Source: Casuarina equisetifolia (taxonomy: Eukaryota; Streptophyta; Magnoliopsida; Fagales; Casuarinaceae). From it: a stretch of DNA of 64,000 nucleotides. The DNA is taken from positions 11,887,938 to 11,951,937 of the forward strand of contig CM052358.1 in assembly GCA_028551475.1 (NCBI GenBank). Direction: 5' to 3'. Positions 10,162 to 23,520 of the stretch are shown here, piece after piece. Position 1 is the stretch's first letter, and each line of letters begins with the position of its first letter. The notes under the pieces are model-generated. The model saw nothing but the letters and a program-made list of their open reading frames with translations, made no database searches and was not told where the DNA came from. Position numbers and translations under genes: made by a program.

Positions 10162-13100
10162 ATGGCACGTAAAATCGAGATTTCAGAGGCTCCAATAACA
10201 TGTGCGGTTGAAGACATGATCTACGTTGCTGTGGGGAATGACATGAAAGGGTGTAAAGCAATCCTGGTATGGGCTTTGCAGAACTCAGGAGGAAGGAGAA
10301 TTTGCATCCTTCACGTTCACCAGCCTGCGCAATTGATCCCCTTTAGTAAGTCTCAATAACATGTATACCTGTATAGGCAATCATGTCATCACACTCGCAT
10401 AACGCAAGTATCCAAACGCATCTCTATCTGAATGCATGTTTCCACAGCTTAAGAAGAAACTTTTCAAAATTAATCAGCCACTGTTTAGGAGAACTAAGTT
10501 CAGGATGTGTAGTCATTTAGGAGAAATTGATCAAATTACTTATTCCTAAGTACACAATATGCAGTGAAATTTACCAAGATGATTTAACTACACCGGTTTT
10601 GCTTCAACAATTTGTCTTTTCTAGCTTAATTATCAATATTTTAAGGCGAAACTTATGCACGTTTCATCTTGGATTATAGTGGGTGCAAGAGCTCCAGCAA
10701 GCTCATTGCAGGAAATGGTAGTGAGGGAATACTGGGAAACAGAAAGACAAAGCATACATAAGACCCTGGATGACTACCTTCTCATTTGTCGCCAAACGGG
10801 GGTATAATTTCTTCTTTGTCCATTTCTATTAAATTATTCATATTTGTTCTAATCTCTTACTCTTTCCTTTTTCTTGGCACCTAGAAGGTGTTTAGCTCCT
10901 GAAATAACAAGTTTAACGATCCACAAAGCATGAACTTTACATGGTGTTCCACATGTCAATTTAAGTTAAAAAAAAAAAAAGAAGTGGGTTCGTCAAACTC
11001 CAAAATTTGATAAAAGGAACAACCAACTTACTTGTTGAAGCCTAGAAGAAGCAATGATGGTAGATCAAACTATTTAGTGGTTCCAGATAATGACGTATAA
11101 GTTATTTTTAAGATGCTGGATTTGAACAAGTGATGAGTGTTCTAATTATTTTAGTGTCGTGGCTTTATAAATGAAGGTAGAGGCTTCAAAAATAGTGATT
11201 GAGATGGACTCTATTGAGAAGGGAATTGTAGAACTCGTCTCCCAGCAAGGGATCAGAAAGCTTGTTATGGGAGCAGCAGCAGAGAAGCACTATAATAGGT
11301 ACAAACCACATAAAAATCTTTTTTCCTTACCATGGTTCTTTCTTTCTACAATCAATCCGTTGTTCGTTCAAATACAAATGGATAATAGAAGTGGGGAATC
11401 TAAGCAAGAGTATTTCTTATTAGAACACCTATAGGTACGACATTGAAAAGTAAGTTACAATTAAAAAAGAGTTTAGGCATGTGGGGTGACAAATAAGTAA
11501 AAAGGTAAGTCATGGATGGACATAATAGAAAAAATCGTTGTAGTGATGATTAAGTGCCTTAATTATGCTTATTGAGTTAAAATCCTTTCTAAACTTAGGC
11601 TTTTATATTGTTGGTACTAATTTGGTTTGTTCCAATCTGCTATATGGTTTGTTGAAATCATGGTTTAATTTTCGAAGCTGGTGATGATTAAGTACCCTAA
11701 GCTTTAATAGTCACTAATTTCTAGACGATTTTAGAGTTGCTCAAAATGTTACAAAATCAATGTCACTCGAATCTGTATTACTGGAGTAAAACTTGTACAT
11801 TTAGGTCTGGACTCAAATTGTTTCCTACTGCTTGAAATTGTAGAAAAATGATGGACCTCAAGTCTGATAAGGCTAAATATGTAAGCCAACATGCACCTGT
11901 CTCCTGTCAAGTACAATTTATCTGCAAAGGCTTTCTCATCTTCACCAGGTTCGTTAGACCTCTTTTGTCTATTACGTAGAGCATGAATGATGAGCATAGA
12001 CACATTTGAAAAAGCAAATAAGAAATTCAGTGTTGAAATTCAGTGATGATAGTGATTTCTATTACTTGTAAACTGGACTCAAAATCTTATGTATCTTGAT
12101 CCCATAACAAATATGACTGCCATATTAAATTAGGGAAGCGAGTGCAGAGAATGAAACCGGGGAATTCAACAACAAGAGATCACGGTCTGTTGCTGTGAGG
12201 CCTAGTAGGAACATATCTGGAATCGGACCATCAAATTATTGGAGATCAAAATCTGTCACAGTGGATAAAACAAGGAGCAGCAGCGGAACGAGCAAGTTGA
12301 ACACTCCTTTCCCGGAAGGCACTGAAAGTTCTCCGTTTCCGAAGAGCACGTTGGAGATAGTAGGCAGTTCTGATGAACGAGGCGGGTTACCAGGGAGTCC
12401 TTCAAATTTGCACGGTTCAACATGCTCTCCCAGCAGAGGGTTTGATATAACTATGACTCCATTGAAGGATGAGGAGAATGAGTTAACGTTTTCCATACAC
12501 TCTCCCGCTTTAGGGTATGCAGGAAGCCCTTGGACAGTGAAGACTTCATCGCCATTCATCCAACCAAGTCCCACATTGACTTCTGGTGCAAGTTCCCTAT
12601 CTGCAAGTTCCTCCAATGGAGCTCTCAATTCTGTGGTATGTGCAAAACATTGAAGCATCAAGTGTACACATGTAGCTACAACTCTAAGGTTTAGCATTTA
12701 AGTACGAGAAACACTCTTACGTTTTCTTTTGCATTATTCGTTTAGACTGATAGTGAAAAAACGATAGGACAAGGATTTGAAATCTAAACGTTTAGTGGAT
12801 CTTAGCAGGACGGAAGTCTAGATGTTAACACACTTCATGCAAAACTCCAAGAAGCTGAGCAAGAGATGCTTCGGCATCAGAAAGCAAAAAGAGATCTAAT
12901 TGAGGCTCTATACAGGGTAGAGATTTTAGTTATTTACAGCCTTTTGAATCTTCCTAAATACTGCAGATCAATATCCCTTCCTGGAGATTTTCTTTGGTAC
13001 TTTTTTCAAACATCTATGAAAAAAATGAGTTTCTTTCGTTGCACACCTTGCCAACATTTTATGCAAGCCTCCAACATTCCATTTGACAGGCCCAAGACGA

Positions 13101-14773
13101 GCTAATACAAAGAAAAACTGAGGAAGCATCAGCAAAAGCGACAGAATTGGAGGAGATGAAGATTCAGAGTGATCAGCTAATGGAAGTTCTCCGGTTTTCT
13201 AGAGAACAAGAAATATCGTTGAAGAACCAAATTGCAGATTTAAAGAAGGTCAATGATGAACTGCGAGTGGAGCGTGATAATGCGCGGAAAGAAGCCGACG
13301 GGCTGAGGAGAAAACGAGGAGGATCAACGGGAGATATTCCTCAATTTTTTGAGTTCTCGCTCTGGGATATTGAGGAGGCTACTCAAGGCTTTAATGAAAA
13401 CAGGAAAATTGGAGAAGGAGGATATGGGAGTATCTACAAAGGCATCCTGCATCAAACCCAGGTTGCCATCAAAACGCTACATCCACAGCGGGTGTATTCT
13501 GATGGCGCACAAGGTCCCTCGGAGTTTCAGACGGAGGTTTGAGAGTCATTTGAAAATTAAATATTTTTATAATTTTATTTACTTATTTGTTCCGTTTATT
13601 TCTACAATTTCAAGTTAGGTGCTAGAGAAACCACACTTTGAAATTCAAACTCAAAATGTTGGTTTCATAAATTTCACTCCCATGTCTGGGATATTTAATT
13701 TAGGGATTATTTCTCAATTTTTTTTTCTAAAATAGATAGTAAAAAGTATAGCAAAATACAGTTATGTTAATCTCATACATATAAAAAAAAAATAGTTTCA
13801 TTTTCTATCAAGTGTGATGAGGAGCCATTTATTTGTTTGAGAATTTACATCACTTCAGGTAGCAAGTTTAGGTGGATTCAACTTTTATAAATTACTAGAC
13901 TTCCTTATTGTAAATTGAACTTTCATAATTCACAATTGCTATTTATTTTTTTCTATTCAGAAAGTAAAAAGCAATTATACAAAGTTATACATGAAGAATG
14001 AAACAAGTTAGATCAAAAGTATGATACTTTATCTAATCAGTGGATTTTATATCAGGTTCATGTATTGAGTCAACTAAGGCATCCTAATCTAGTGAATCTC
14101 ATTGGATCTTGTCCAGAAGCATTTGCCCTCGTCTATGAATATATCCCCAATGGTAGCCTTGAAGATCGACTGTACTGTAAGAACAACAGTCCTCCATTGT
14201 CTTGGCAAACTCGAATACACATTGCCACAGAATTGTGTGCTGTCCTTATTTGTCTTCATTCAAAACCTCATAGCATAGTGCATGGTGATTTGAAACCCTC
14301 CAATATCCTTCTTGGTGCCAACTTTGAGAGTAAGCTTAGTGACTTTGGAATCTCCCGTTTGTTAGGGGATGATAAAGATTTGACCAACAAAACACTATGT
14401 CATGTAACAAATCCAAAGGGCACTGTTGCTTATATAGATCCTGAGTTTCTAGAAACTGGAGTGCTTACTTTAAAGTCAGATGTCTATTCACTTGGAGTCA
14501 TTTTACTACAATTCTTGACTAGGAAGGCACCCTTCTTGATAGCGAACAAAGTGAAAGGTTACTTAGAAAATGGTAATTTGGAATCCATTTTAGATCCCTT
14601 GGCTGGAGACTAGCCTATTACTTGTGCTTTGGAGTTAGCTCGACTGGGTTTAAGTTGCTGTGACAAGAAGCGAAAAAGACACCCAGAACTTAAGCCAAAT
14701 GTCTGGAATGTACTTAAATCCATGAATGCTTTAAGTGCCGCCTTGTCCTCATCCCAGCTGCATCTTGAAGATT
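10162..14773 (+). CDS. PUB33-like USP-kinase, copy 2 (late in-frame stop)
   Basis: Eight exons: 10162-10345, 10680-10801, 11177-11298, 11844-11948, 12134-12635, 12809-12916, 13090-13536, 14056-14773. All junctions are GT-AG and the phases agree. The frame is open for 715 codons to a TAG at 14611-14613. Copies 1 and 3 have TGG (Trp) there, and homologous coding (LARLGLSCC, then VWNVLKS) continues to a TAA at about 14,773, so this is probably a Trp-to-stop change. Approximate domains: USP fold 17-177, Ser-rich linker 178-345, coiled coil 350-455, kinase from 480. P-loop GEGGYGSIYKG and VAIK (Lys ~509) are present. HGDLKPSN (Asp ~608) makes it a non-RD kinase, and DFG (~626) and DPEF (~658) are intact. 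Only the end of the C-lobe is lost. No U-box follows, although typical PUB33 relatives have one. This is the only copy with near-complete coding; it is either a fresh pseudogene or makes a shortened kinase in the cytosol. Confidence 0.8.
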
Positions 14774-15130
14774 AATATGGGAACCCACCTCCTTAATCTT
14801 TTTTGTATATTGTGTAACTCTTCATCAAAACGATTTGCCTTTTTGTGACATAGTTATTATTTTTGTTACTCTATAATATTTGTAAGACTTCTTTGAGTTT
14901 ACTATGGCGTTCTTTGGTGAAATAAAGGAAATATCTAAAATGCTTTAACTTTGGATATTGCACATTGGTTGTTTTTTGGTCAACTTTGATTAAAAAGGTT
15001 TAGTTGTCTGTTTCAATTGGTAATCCATGTAGCTTGAGCTCAAAAGTGAAGAAGCATCATAACAAAACAACTCCTCTCAAGATAATCAACGATGCAGAAT
15101 AAAGGTATCATATCGACATAATTGAAGCCA
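14774..15130. other. 3' flank of copy 2, shared with copy 3
   Basis: About 14,790-15,000 aligns with 20,890-21,125 after copy 3, for example GATATTGCACATT and TTTGGTCAACTTTGATTAA. The match ends just before the copia fragment, which therefore inserted after, or independently of, the duplication. Confidence 0.6.
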
Positions 15131-16974
15131 TGTCAGCATAACTAATTATAGTTCTGTTAACAATTTCTGTTAAAGTAGTTCCGAGATATATGGAAATGGT
15201 TATGGTTGTAATTTTCTCTTTTTGTCATTAAGAACAACCTATATATAGACCATTATAATCCTCATAATCTTCAAGGAACTGTGATCATACTCAGTAATCA
15301 AAGTAGAGTTTTATAGGCAGTTCTCGTTTTTCTCTAGTTTTCATTTTTCCACTTGGTATCATCGAGAGCTGATAAGTTTGTCTATCCCTTTCCTAATGGC
15401 ATTAATATTGCCAATTTTGTTTCCTTGAAGCTGAACAAAGGAAATTATATTCCCTAGGTGACACAAGTCAAGCGTCTGTTTCTAACCCAGCATATGCTCG
15501 GCTTCCTCATTGGTGAAATACCACCTCCTGCCACAACTATTATTGTTGACAAAAAAGAAGTTGTGGATTCTCTAGTTGAACAATGGCACTAGAGTGATAA
15601 TCTTACCCGATCCTAGTTGATTAGTAGCTTATCTGACCAAAATTTTGGGTTAATTTTTGAACTAACTCATTTTGTCAATGTATGGAATACAATTAATAGC
15701 CATTTTGCCAAGCAGATTGTAGTAAGAGAGTATGAAATCTAGACCAAATTGTATCTTTTGCAAAAGAAAACAAGTCTATGCAAATGTGTTTGGCTGAGTT
15801 TCAAAGCCTTTGCAACCAATTAAGTGCCATAGGAAAGCTTTTATATAATTCAAATAAAACCTTCAAGCTTCTCGAAGGTTTAGGGAAGGAATAAGAGTCC
15901 TTCTTAGTAGCTATGTTGCACCTCAAATGCAACGAAATCTTCTCTCAATTTCTCGACTTATTGCATATTTTCCTTGCTATTTTGTGTTAGCTAAGAATTT
16001 ATTTTATACTAAGGATCTAAGAACACACAAGATCTTGGCCAAAGGGTTTAAACGCAAAAGAATCTATGTTCTGCCATACAACCATTTCTAGATCTTATTT
16101 TCAACTAGATAACAATGTGTTGATATCTCAACATTGCATAAAAGTCTCGAGCATCCTGGAGATGGTATTCTTCAAGTTCTTCAACAACATAATAAAATTG
16201 TAGTTGCCTCTAGTCCATATAAAGCCATTGCTACCTTTTGTAATTCTTGTCATTTGAGTAAAAGCTGTCATCTTGCTTTTTCTGTGTCCAATACTAAAGC
16301 CTTCTAGCCATTGGTAAAGGTCCACAGTGGCCTATAGAGGCCTTCTCTTACTACCTCTCATCAGGGATTTCAGTATTATATCTTGTTTGTGGATGACCAC
16401 ACAAGGTTCACATGAATTTTTCCTTTGAAACAAAAGTCTGAAGTGTAAATTGTGTTCGTCAAGTCCAAAGCCTATGTTGAGAAGCAATTTGATAGTTCTA
16501 TCAAGATTTTACAATCCGATGCAGGTGGTGAATATCTTAGCAATAATATGCAATCTTTTCTATCCATGGCTAGCATACATCACATGGTTTCCTGTCCCCA
16601 TACACCAAAGCAAAACGGTGTGGCTAAGAAAAGGCATTGGCACATCATTGAGCTTGGCTTGGTTATATTACTAGATGCTTGTTTACCAAAGATCTATTCA
16701 TTTGAGGCTTTCTCCACCTCAACATACCTTATAAACAGACTTCCCTCTCCACAGCTTAACCAAGCCACTCCTTTTTTTTTTTTTTTTTTTTATTGTTGTG
16801 CAAGAAACCCCAAACTATCTGCATCTAAGGGTTTTTGGTTGCAGCTGCTACCCTTACTTACGTGACTATGCAGCAAATAAGCTAGCAGAATGTTCACTTC
16901 AATGTGTGTTTTTGGGATACAATGATGTTTACCATAATGGTTATAAAATATATATATATATATATATATATATC
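15131..16974 (+). mobile_element. Truncated Ty1/copia element (LTR, gag, integrase)
   Basis: About 15,131-15,352 looks like a 5' LTR (TGT... start, TATATATAG word) and is followed by a primer-binding site of initiator-Met type, TGGTATCATCGAGAGC. A gag-like stretch from ~15,395 reads KLNKGNYI...VTQVKRL and continues with several stops. After a deletion, the integrase catalytic half appears at 16,452-16,790: SDAGGEYLS, HTPKQNGVA, FEAFSTSTYLINRLPSP. It continues after a poly-T run as LRVFGCSCYPYLRDYAANKL and FLGYNDVYHNGYK (16,798-16,950). Protease, reverse transcriptase and 3' LTR are missing. The remnant ends in a (TA)n tract at 16,948-16,973. It is dead. Confidence 0.8.
16948..16973. repeat. 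(TA)n microsatellite
   Basis: About 13 TA repeats mark the 3' break of the copia fragment. Confidence 0.95.
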
Positions 16975-18529
16975 TCATAGGCTATTCGAAGCTAATAGAA
17001 TATTCTCCAGGGGATGGTAAGAAAATTCCAAGAGAATTCCCTTTAATGCTTTGGTGCTACGTTGCGCTTAAGGTTGTGTACGCTGCATGGTGAGCAAGAA
17101 ATTCTGGACCCAAATCGGACAAGCGATGCTCGCAACGTTATCTCACACACACTTTTATAGGCTAGATCAAGAAATATTCTTCCTTCGACGGCCTGCCTTC
17201 TCTCTCTCTGAACTTGTACTTGCTGGTTTTTTGAAGGTAATAGTTTTGCTGTTCTTTGTCCGTCCTGTCTCAACTCCCGCCTAGGCAAGCTGTTGTTTGG
17301 GCATTCCCTTTCTATGTTTTCCCTGTTGTTTGAGGTTTCAAGTTGGTGACATCTGTCTTGGCGATTGGGGTTCCGTATTCTTTTGCTTCATCTTATTTTT
17401 CATTTTAAAGCATCTGTTCTTTGAGATATTCTCTACTACAATGGACCAGAACTGTTGACTTTTCCTTATTGGGTTGCAATTAAATATGAGGAAATCTAGT
17501 CATAGTTGATGGGAGGAATCTTGCTGCATAACGAGACATCGTTAGGCAAGACAGGCTCTTCCTTGACTTTCTTTTTATATTTCTAAGTCTGTTCTCTTGA
17601 TTTCATTCTTACTGGTCTATACTTTTTTCGGGACTTAGTTACTTGATTTCTTTACTATTTCACTTTGTAATAAAAATCGTAAGGGATGTAGGCAATCTGC
17701 GGGCCTCATAGACTATTGTAGTTTATAGTACAAAATTCCACTACTGCCTAGGTACAGTATTCTTGTTGGTGGAGGGAATTAAATTGTAAGAAGAAGAATT
17801 ATTTGTTCCCTCGCTTCAGTCGTTTTTTAATTTTTTTTTTGGTCCACTTGTCATATTCTTACATTGATATTCCCGAAGCTTTTGAGTAATTTAAGTTGTA
17901 TCACAAGTAGGATAAGTGATGAACTCATCAAGTTGTCGATGACATTTGACTTCTATTGAAATTATAATAGCTTATTTATAACATATGACATCTTTGAAAA
18001 AATTTTACTTATAAAATAACTTTTGTGTTTGCTTCAAAATTGTCTATTTCTTACAAAATCCGTGGCTTGAAAAAATCAAATGCATGTGCTCCGAAGCAAA
18101 TGGTACTTGTCCTTTCAAGGGAGAATTTGTAGGTTCAATGTATTATCCCCTTATACCCGCCTGGGGACAAGAAGAAAAGAAGTAAACCTGCAAACACCGT
18201 CCGTCGCTTTGCTTGGAAAACAAACAATACTTGGCAAATTGTGAAATATTAAAGACAAAAAACTCATACCAAAAAATAAGAAATAAAAATAGAAACATTC
18301 AGCGAAGGAGAAACCCCTAAAACTAAAAAGAAAAGGAAAAATCCATAAAACAGACAATAGTTGAGAACGATTCCAACTAAGTCAATCTTCAGTGCTTATT
18401 GATCAAGAAATTTCTCGGTAAGAAACAACTTAGTTTGGTAATCCATCTAAAATGAAACAATAAAATAAGATTCATTACTTCCGAAGTCCTAAACAAGCAG
18501 ATATGGAAAGTTGTGTGAAAAAAGTAGAT
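16975..18529. repeat. Spacer duplication, first copy
   Basis: 16,975-17,355 aligns with 21,277-21,550 (shared GGGGATG.TAAGAAAATTCC, AATGCTTTGGTGCTACG, GAGTTGGTGACATC). 17,875-18,200 aligns with 23,520-23,820 (AACTCATCAAGTTGT, ACAACTTTTGTGTTTGCTTC type words). The intervening 17,356-17,875 has no partner, because in the second spacer that position is held by a LINE. The last ~30 bases (18,499-18,529; GGAAAG.TGTGTG.AAAAAGTAGAT) match 25,160-25,190, just upstream of copy 4. No gene is seen. Confidence 0.8.
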
Positions 18530-20873
18530 GTTGCTGAAGAAGAGATGCTCAGGCATCAGAAAGCAAAAAGAGATCTAAATGAGGCTCTATACAGGGTAAA
18601 ACATTTTATGCAAATCGCCAACAATCCATTTGACAGGCTCAAGAACAGCAAATAGAAATAAAAACGAAGGAAGCTTTAGCAAAAGAGAGAGAATTGGAAG
18701 AGGTGAAGATTCAGAGAGATCAGCTAATGGAAGTTCTCCGGTTTTCTAGAGAACAAGAATTATCGTTGAAAAGCCAAATTGCAGAGTTAGAGAAGGCAAA
18801 TGATGATGAGCTGCGAGTGGAGCGTGATAATGCGCGGAAAGAAGCCTACGGGCTGGGGAGAAAACGAGCAGGATCAACGGGAGATATTCCTCAATTTTTT
18901 GAGTTCTCGCAGTCGGACATTGAGGAGGCTACTCAAGGCTTTAATGAATCCAGGAAAATTGGAGGATATAGGAGCATTTATAAAGGTGTCCTGCATCAAA
19001 CCCAGGTTGCCATCAAGAGGCTACATCCACAGCAGGTGCATTCTGATGGTGCACAAGGCCCTTCAGAGTTTCAAATGGAGGTTTGAGAGTCATTTGCAAA
19101 TTATATTATTTTTATTTATTCGGGTCACTTCTATGATTTCAACTTTGGTGATATATACATACATACATATATATAAAAGATAGTTTCATTTTCTGTCAAG
19201 TGTGAGTAGAAGTCATTTATTTGTTTAAAAATAGTCACCAAGTACCCGTCAATGAGGTTGACTTTTTAACTAAGGTGACTTCAAGTTAAGCCTTAATTTT
19301 CACTCCGGGAGTAGTCATGAGTTATTTTGATTGCAAAGCTGGTCTCATTGTCATCATGGTTTAGATATTTTTGTGATTTTGCATAGGAATTACGTAATTA
19401 TCAATATATTTATTCACCAAAAATGAATTGAAGGTATTAAATTTTAAATACTGATTGATTTTCACAAAGAATTTTTTTTTAAAATATTATAATCAGGTAA
19501 GGTGGAGGGGATCAAATGTACATCTTCTTGGGTAGTAAGTTTAGAGGATTCAACTTCTATACAAGATGCTCTCTTTTTCATATTGTATGGGACTATGATA
19601 GAATTTGTGTTTTCTTTTTCTTTTTTCCTTATAGTTAAAGAGGGATGGTTGATTTAAACCTTAGGCCTTAGGGGTTTTTAACAATAGTATTATCATTGAA
19701 CTATTGATTTGGATTCATGATAGAATTTAAGTGTATTAGGAAGAGATCTAAACATCCACTCTAAACAAATATATGTGTATTACTATACATACAAAAATTA
19801 GATGCAATTTCTCTATTTATACTTGAATGTGACAACTTTTCTGGAGAAGTATATTTAGCCTAAGAATTTTGTCTATGTAGTTTTCCTTTTAGCCAAGTAT
19901 TAGTGTTATTTATAACTAATATCGATTGTGATTTGTATGTTGTGTCCTAAAGAATAGGAGAAGATTGATAAACTATCAAATGATAGATTTCTTTGCTAAA
20001 AACTAAACTTTCGTTATTCAAAATATCAAAAAAAAAAAAGAAGAAGATTAATTTCGAAAAAAACAGCCAACCATGCAGAGTTGCACACAAAGAATGAAAT
20101 ATGTTATATCAAAAGTATGATACTTTATCTAATTAGTTGGTTTTATGTTAGGTTCATGTCTTGAGTTAATTGAGACATCCCAATCTAGTGAAATTTATTG
20201 GATCTTGTCCAGAAGCATTTGCGCTCATATATGAGTACGTCCTTAATGGTAACCTTGAAGATCGATTGAGTTGTAAGAACAACAGCCTTCCATTGTCTTG
20301 GCAAACTCGAATATGTATTGCCACAAAATTATGTTCAGTCCTTATTTATCTTCATTCCACAGAATCTCATAGCATAGTACATGGTGATTTGAAACCCTCC
20401 AATATCCCTCTTGGTGCCAACTTTGATAGTAAGCTTAGTGACTTTGGAATCTCCCATTTGTTATCGCCTAATAAAGGTTTGACCAACGAAACACTAAGCC
20501 ATATAATAGTCCCAAAGGGCACTCTTGCTTATATAGATCCTGAGTTTCTAGAAATAGGAGTACTTACCTTGAAGTCAGATGTTTATTTATTTGGAACCAT
20601 TTTACTACACTTGTTGATTGGGAAGGCAATCTTTTCAATAGCAACAAAGTGAAAGATTACTTAGATACTGGAAATTTGAAATCCATTTTGGATCCCCTAG
20701 CTGGAGAGTGGCCTATTACTCCTGCTTTAGAGTTAGCTCGACTAGGATTGAGGTGCTGTGACAGGAAGAGAAAGAGACGCCTAAAACTTTAGCCAGATGT
20801 TTGTAAAGTACTTGAATCCATGAATGCTTTAAGTATTGCCTCGTCCTCATCTCAACTGCATCTTAAATATTAA
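18530..20873 (+). pseudogene. PUB33-like kinase, copy 3 (3' half only)
   Basis: Only counterparts of exons 6, 7 and 8 are present: about 18,530-18,596, 18,637-19,080 and 20,152-20,873. USP exons 1-5 are absent; spacer sequence is joined directly to the middle of exon 6. The coiled coil is clear (RDQLMEVLRFSREQ). In the kinase the glycine loop reads KIGGYRSIYKG, where copy 2 has KIGEGGYGSIYKG, so two codons are deleted and a glycine is changed. A TAA at 20167-20169 stops exon 8. A one-base deletion at about 20,641 shifts the frame after the DPEF and LKSDVY segments. A further TAG sits at 20790-20792. HGDLKPSN and DFG remain visible. It cannot encode a working kinase. Confidence 0.88.
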
Positions 20874-21555
20874 TACGGAAGCCCACCTCCTTAGTCTTTA
20901 TTTGATATGGTCCCTTCCAAGTTACATGTTTTTGTTATTGCTCCTTGGTATCTAGAATGGTTTGCCTTTCCATGACGTGGTTCTTATATTTTTTACTCTA
21001 TGATATTTGTAAGACTTCCTCGAGTTTATTATAGTCCTTTATGGTGTAAAGAAATATTTAAAATGCTTGTTAGCTTTTGATATTGCACATTAGTTGCTCT
21101 TTGGTCAACTTTGATTAACAGGTTTTAACTATAAACATTCTGTTAATGGTTATAAAAATAGGAATGCCCATTCTTCCCAATAAGTTATCTTACCAATCTT
21201 ACCTTCAAGATAAAAATGAAAAGAAAAACTTCTTTATTAGAATTTGGCACTTCCTTTGTAGAAAAACTTCTCATAAGCTAGTAGAAGCTAAGAGAATATT
21301 ATCTAGGGGATGATAAGAAAATTCCAAGAGAATTCCTTTAATGCTTTGGTGCTACGCTGACCCTTACGGTTGTTGTGTATGCTATTTTGTGAGCAAGAAA
21401 TTGTGGATCTAAGTCAAACAAGCTTTACGATCAACACTATCTAACATATACTTTGTCAGCCCCTTCTCGCTCCTGACTAGGCCGGTTGCTGTCCAAGCAT
21501 TCTTTTTCTCTGTTTCCCTATTGTTCGAGGTTTCGAGTTGGTGACATCTTTTTTA
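20874..21555. repeat. Spacer duplication, second copy (left part)
   Basis: Follows copy 3. 20,890-21,125 matches the 3' flank of copy 2, and 21,277-21,550 matches 16,975-17,355. The block breaks at GAGTTGGTGACATC, where the LINE begins. 21,126-21,276 has no clear partner. Confidence 0.7.
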
Positions 21556-23520
21556 TTTTTCTATTTTATAAATATGTGAGTTTATTCATTAAAAAAAAAG
21601 AGAATACAAAATTTTAGGAGCATATCTCAACATTACAATTCATCTAAGAGAAAATAGAATTTAGAATTTTCAAGCTATGACATAATAAAACATTCACCTA
21701 ATAAAGTTTAATATTCTTAAATAGAAATACTCTTTCACAAACTGCTTTCTTAATTCTAGCCAACAAATTTAGTATATCAATAGTCTTATTTTGAAAGCGT
21801 CTACAATTATGTTTAAACCATATACAATAGAGACATGCTAAGAAAGAAAGTTTAAGAAGTTTTGTAACCAAATACTTTCCTTTAGTTGCTTTAATCATCT
21901 ATTGCAGTTTAGAATTCCAATAATTAATGTTCTTATGAATGTCTTGTTATGCTAGAATTCTTCTCCAAATCTGACTAGCCCAAGTTTACTAAAAAAACAA
22001 GTGTGACTTACTTTCATATTAAAAGCCTCAGAAATTATAATACAAATCAATTGAGGGGAGCCATTGAAAAATTACTTCAACTGTAGGAAGTTTATCCATA
22101 CATATGAGCCAACCAATAAAGTTATATTTGCTGATTCCTCTTGATCATATCAAATTATACCATTTAATCTTAGTATTCACTTGGTGCAATTCCTTGTATG
22201 TTTTTTTTACAACAATAAGAAGGTTTAGAAAGTATAGAGATGAGAATTTTTTGTAACTTTAGAAGACCTATCCAACTCCATTTTATATTTCCTTTAATGT
22301 CAGGATACATAATTAGAGTTCTCTTGCATTTAGTACTATAAATCCATTTATTCCATAAAGATAAACTTGGACAATTGATGAAATTCTAAAGTGATCACCC
22401 CAACGAAACCTTATTCCACATTTTAAGGTCTAGTAGTTCGAGTCCTCATTTCTTTTTAGGTGAACATACAACTTGCTAAGTAACCTTATGAGTTCTATGG
22501 TCTTATGAATTTCCTACCCACAGAAAGTGTTTAATCTTCTTCTCAATCTCATAAATGGTTTATTCCGGGAGAATGAACATTTGCATCCAAAATGTACAAA
22601 TAAAAGTAAGAATTGATTTTGTCAATTGTATATGTTTGGTATAGTTTAGATGCCTCATTCCCCATCCATCAATTCTTGTCATGATTTTCTCTGTCAAAAC
22701 CTTATAATCAGTGTAAGTAAATCTTTTTGTAATAAGAAAAACACCAAGATACTTAATAGGGAGTTTTCCTTCAACGAATGGAATGTGGTTTAGTATTAAA
22801 AGTTTTTCTTATTCAGTAAGTCTTGAAAAAAATATTTGAATTTGCTATGATTAAAATGCAAACTATAAATGTTGCAAAGTATTCCAAAGTATCAGTGAGA
22901 CATAACACTAAATTAACATCCCCATGCATAAATAAAAATAAGTCATCAACAAAGCAAAGGTGAGTGATTTTCTCTTTTGTAACGCCAATGATATTTGAAA
23001 GTAGAAGTAGAAGTTTTCTTAATAATAATTCTATTAAGAATCTCCATGACAAAGACAAATAAATAAGGGGATAAAAGATCCCCTTATCTTTACCTATTAG
23101 TGCCCTTAAAATAACCAACATGCTCACCATTAAAGTTCACAAAAAATCTAAAAGTAGTAATGCATTAACTAATCAGATCAAACAAAATTTAAGGAGTATG
23201 AATAACTTGGAGAACACATGATACTGCATCCCATTTAACCATATCATAAGCTTTCATATGATCACTTTTAATGCCAACACGCTTACCATTATCTCCTTTG
23301 TAATAATTATGAAGCAATTCTTAACAAAGCATAACATTTTTAGAGATTTGATGACTCTTAATAAAAGTAGTTTGATTTTGACTAATCACAACAAAGAGAA
23401 TGAGGCTTATTCTTTACGCAAGTAGTTTAGAGATCACTTGATATAAAACATTACATCAAGCAATTGGTCAAAAATCCTTCATGGAACTTGGATTGGAAGT
23501 TTTTGGAGCTAGACCTAACA
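21556..23520 (-). mobile_element. LINE (L1-type non-LTR retrotransposon) fragment
   Basis: On the minus strand, decayed reverse transcriptase coding runs from about 23,500 to 22,800. It starts with a YQVISKLLA segment and the QELLHNYY/MKAYDMVKWD region, followed by the catalytic block THLCFVDDLFLF (equivalent of the F/YxDD motif) and SNIFF. Farther on, 21,900-21,700 reads LLKLSFLACLYCIW and RIKKAVCERV, typical of the C-terminal zinc-binding region of plant LINE polymerases. A T-rich tract at 21,556-21,575 fits a poly-A tail on the minus strand. The element is 5'-truncated and full of stops. It sits where spacer copy 1 has 520 bp of unrelated sequence. Confidence 0.8.

Noticed and set aside
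12236-12697. 153-codon open stretch on the minus strand
   Set aside because: It is the exact reverse of the Ser-rich exon 5 of kinase copy 2, whose frame, splice sites and paralogues support the plus strand.
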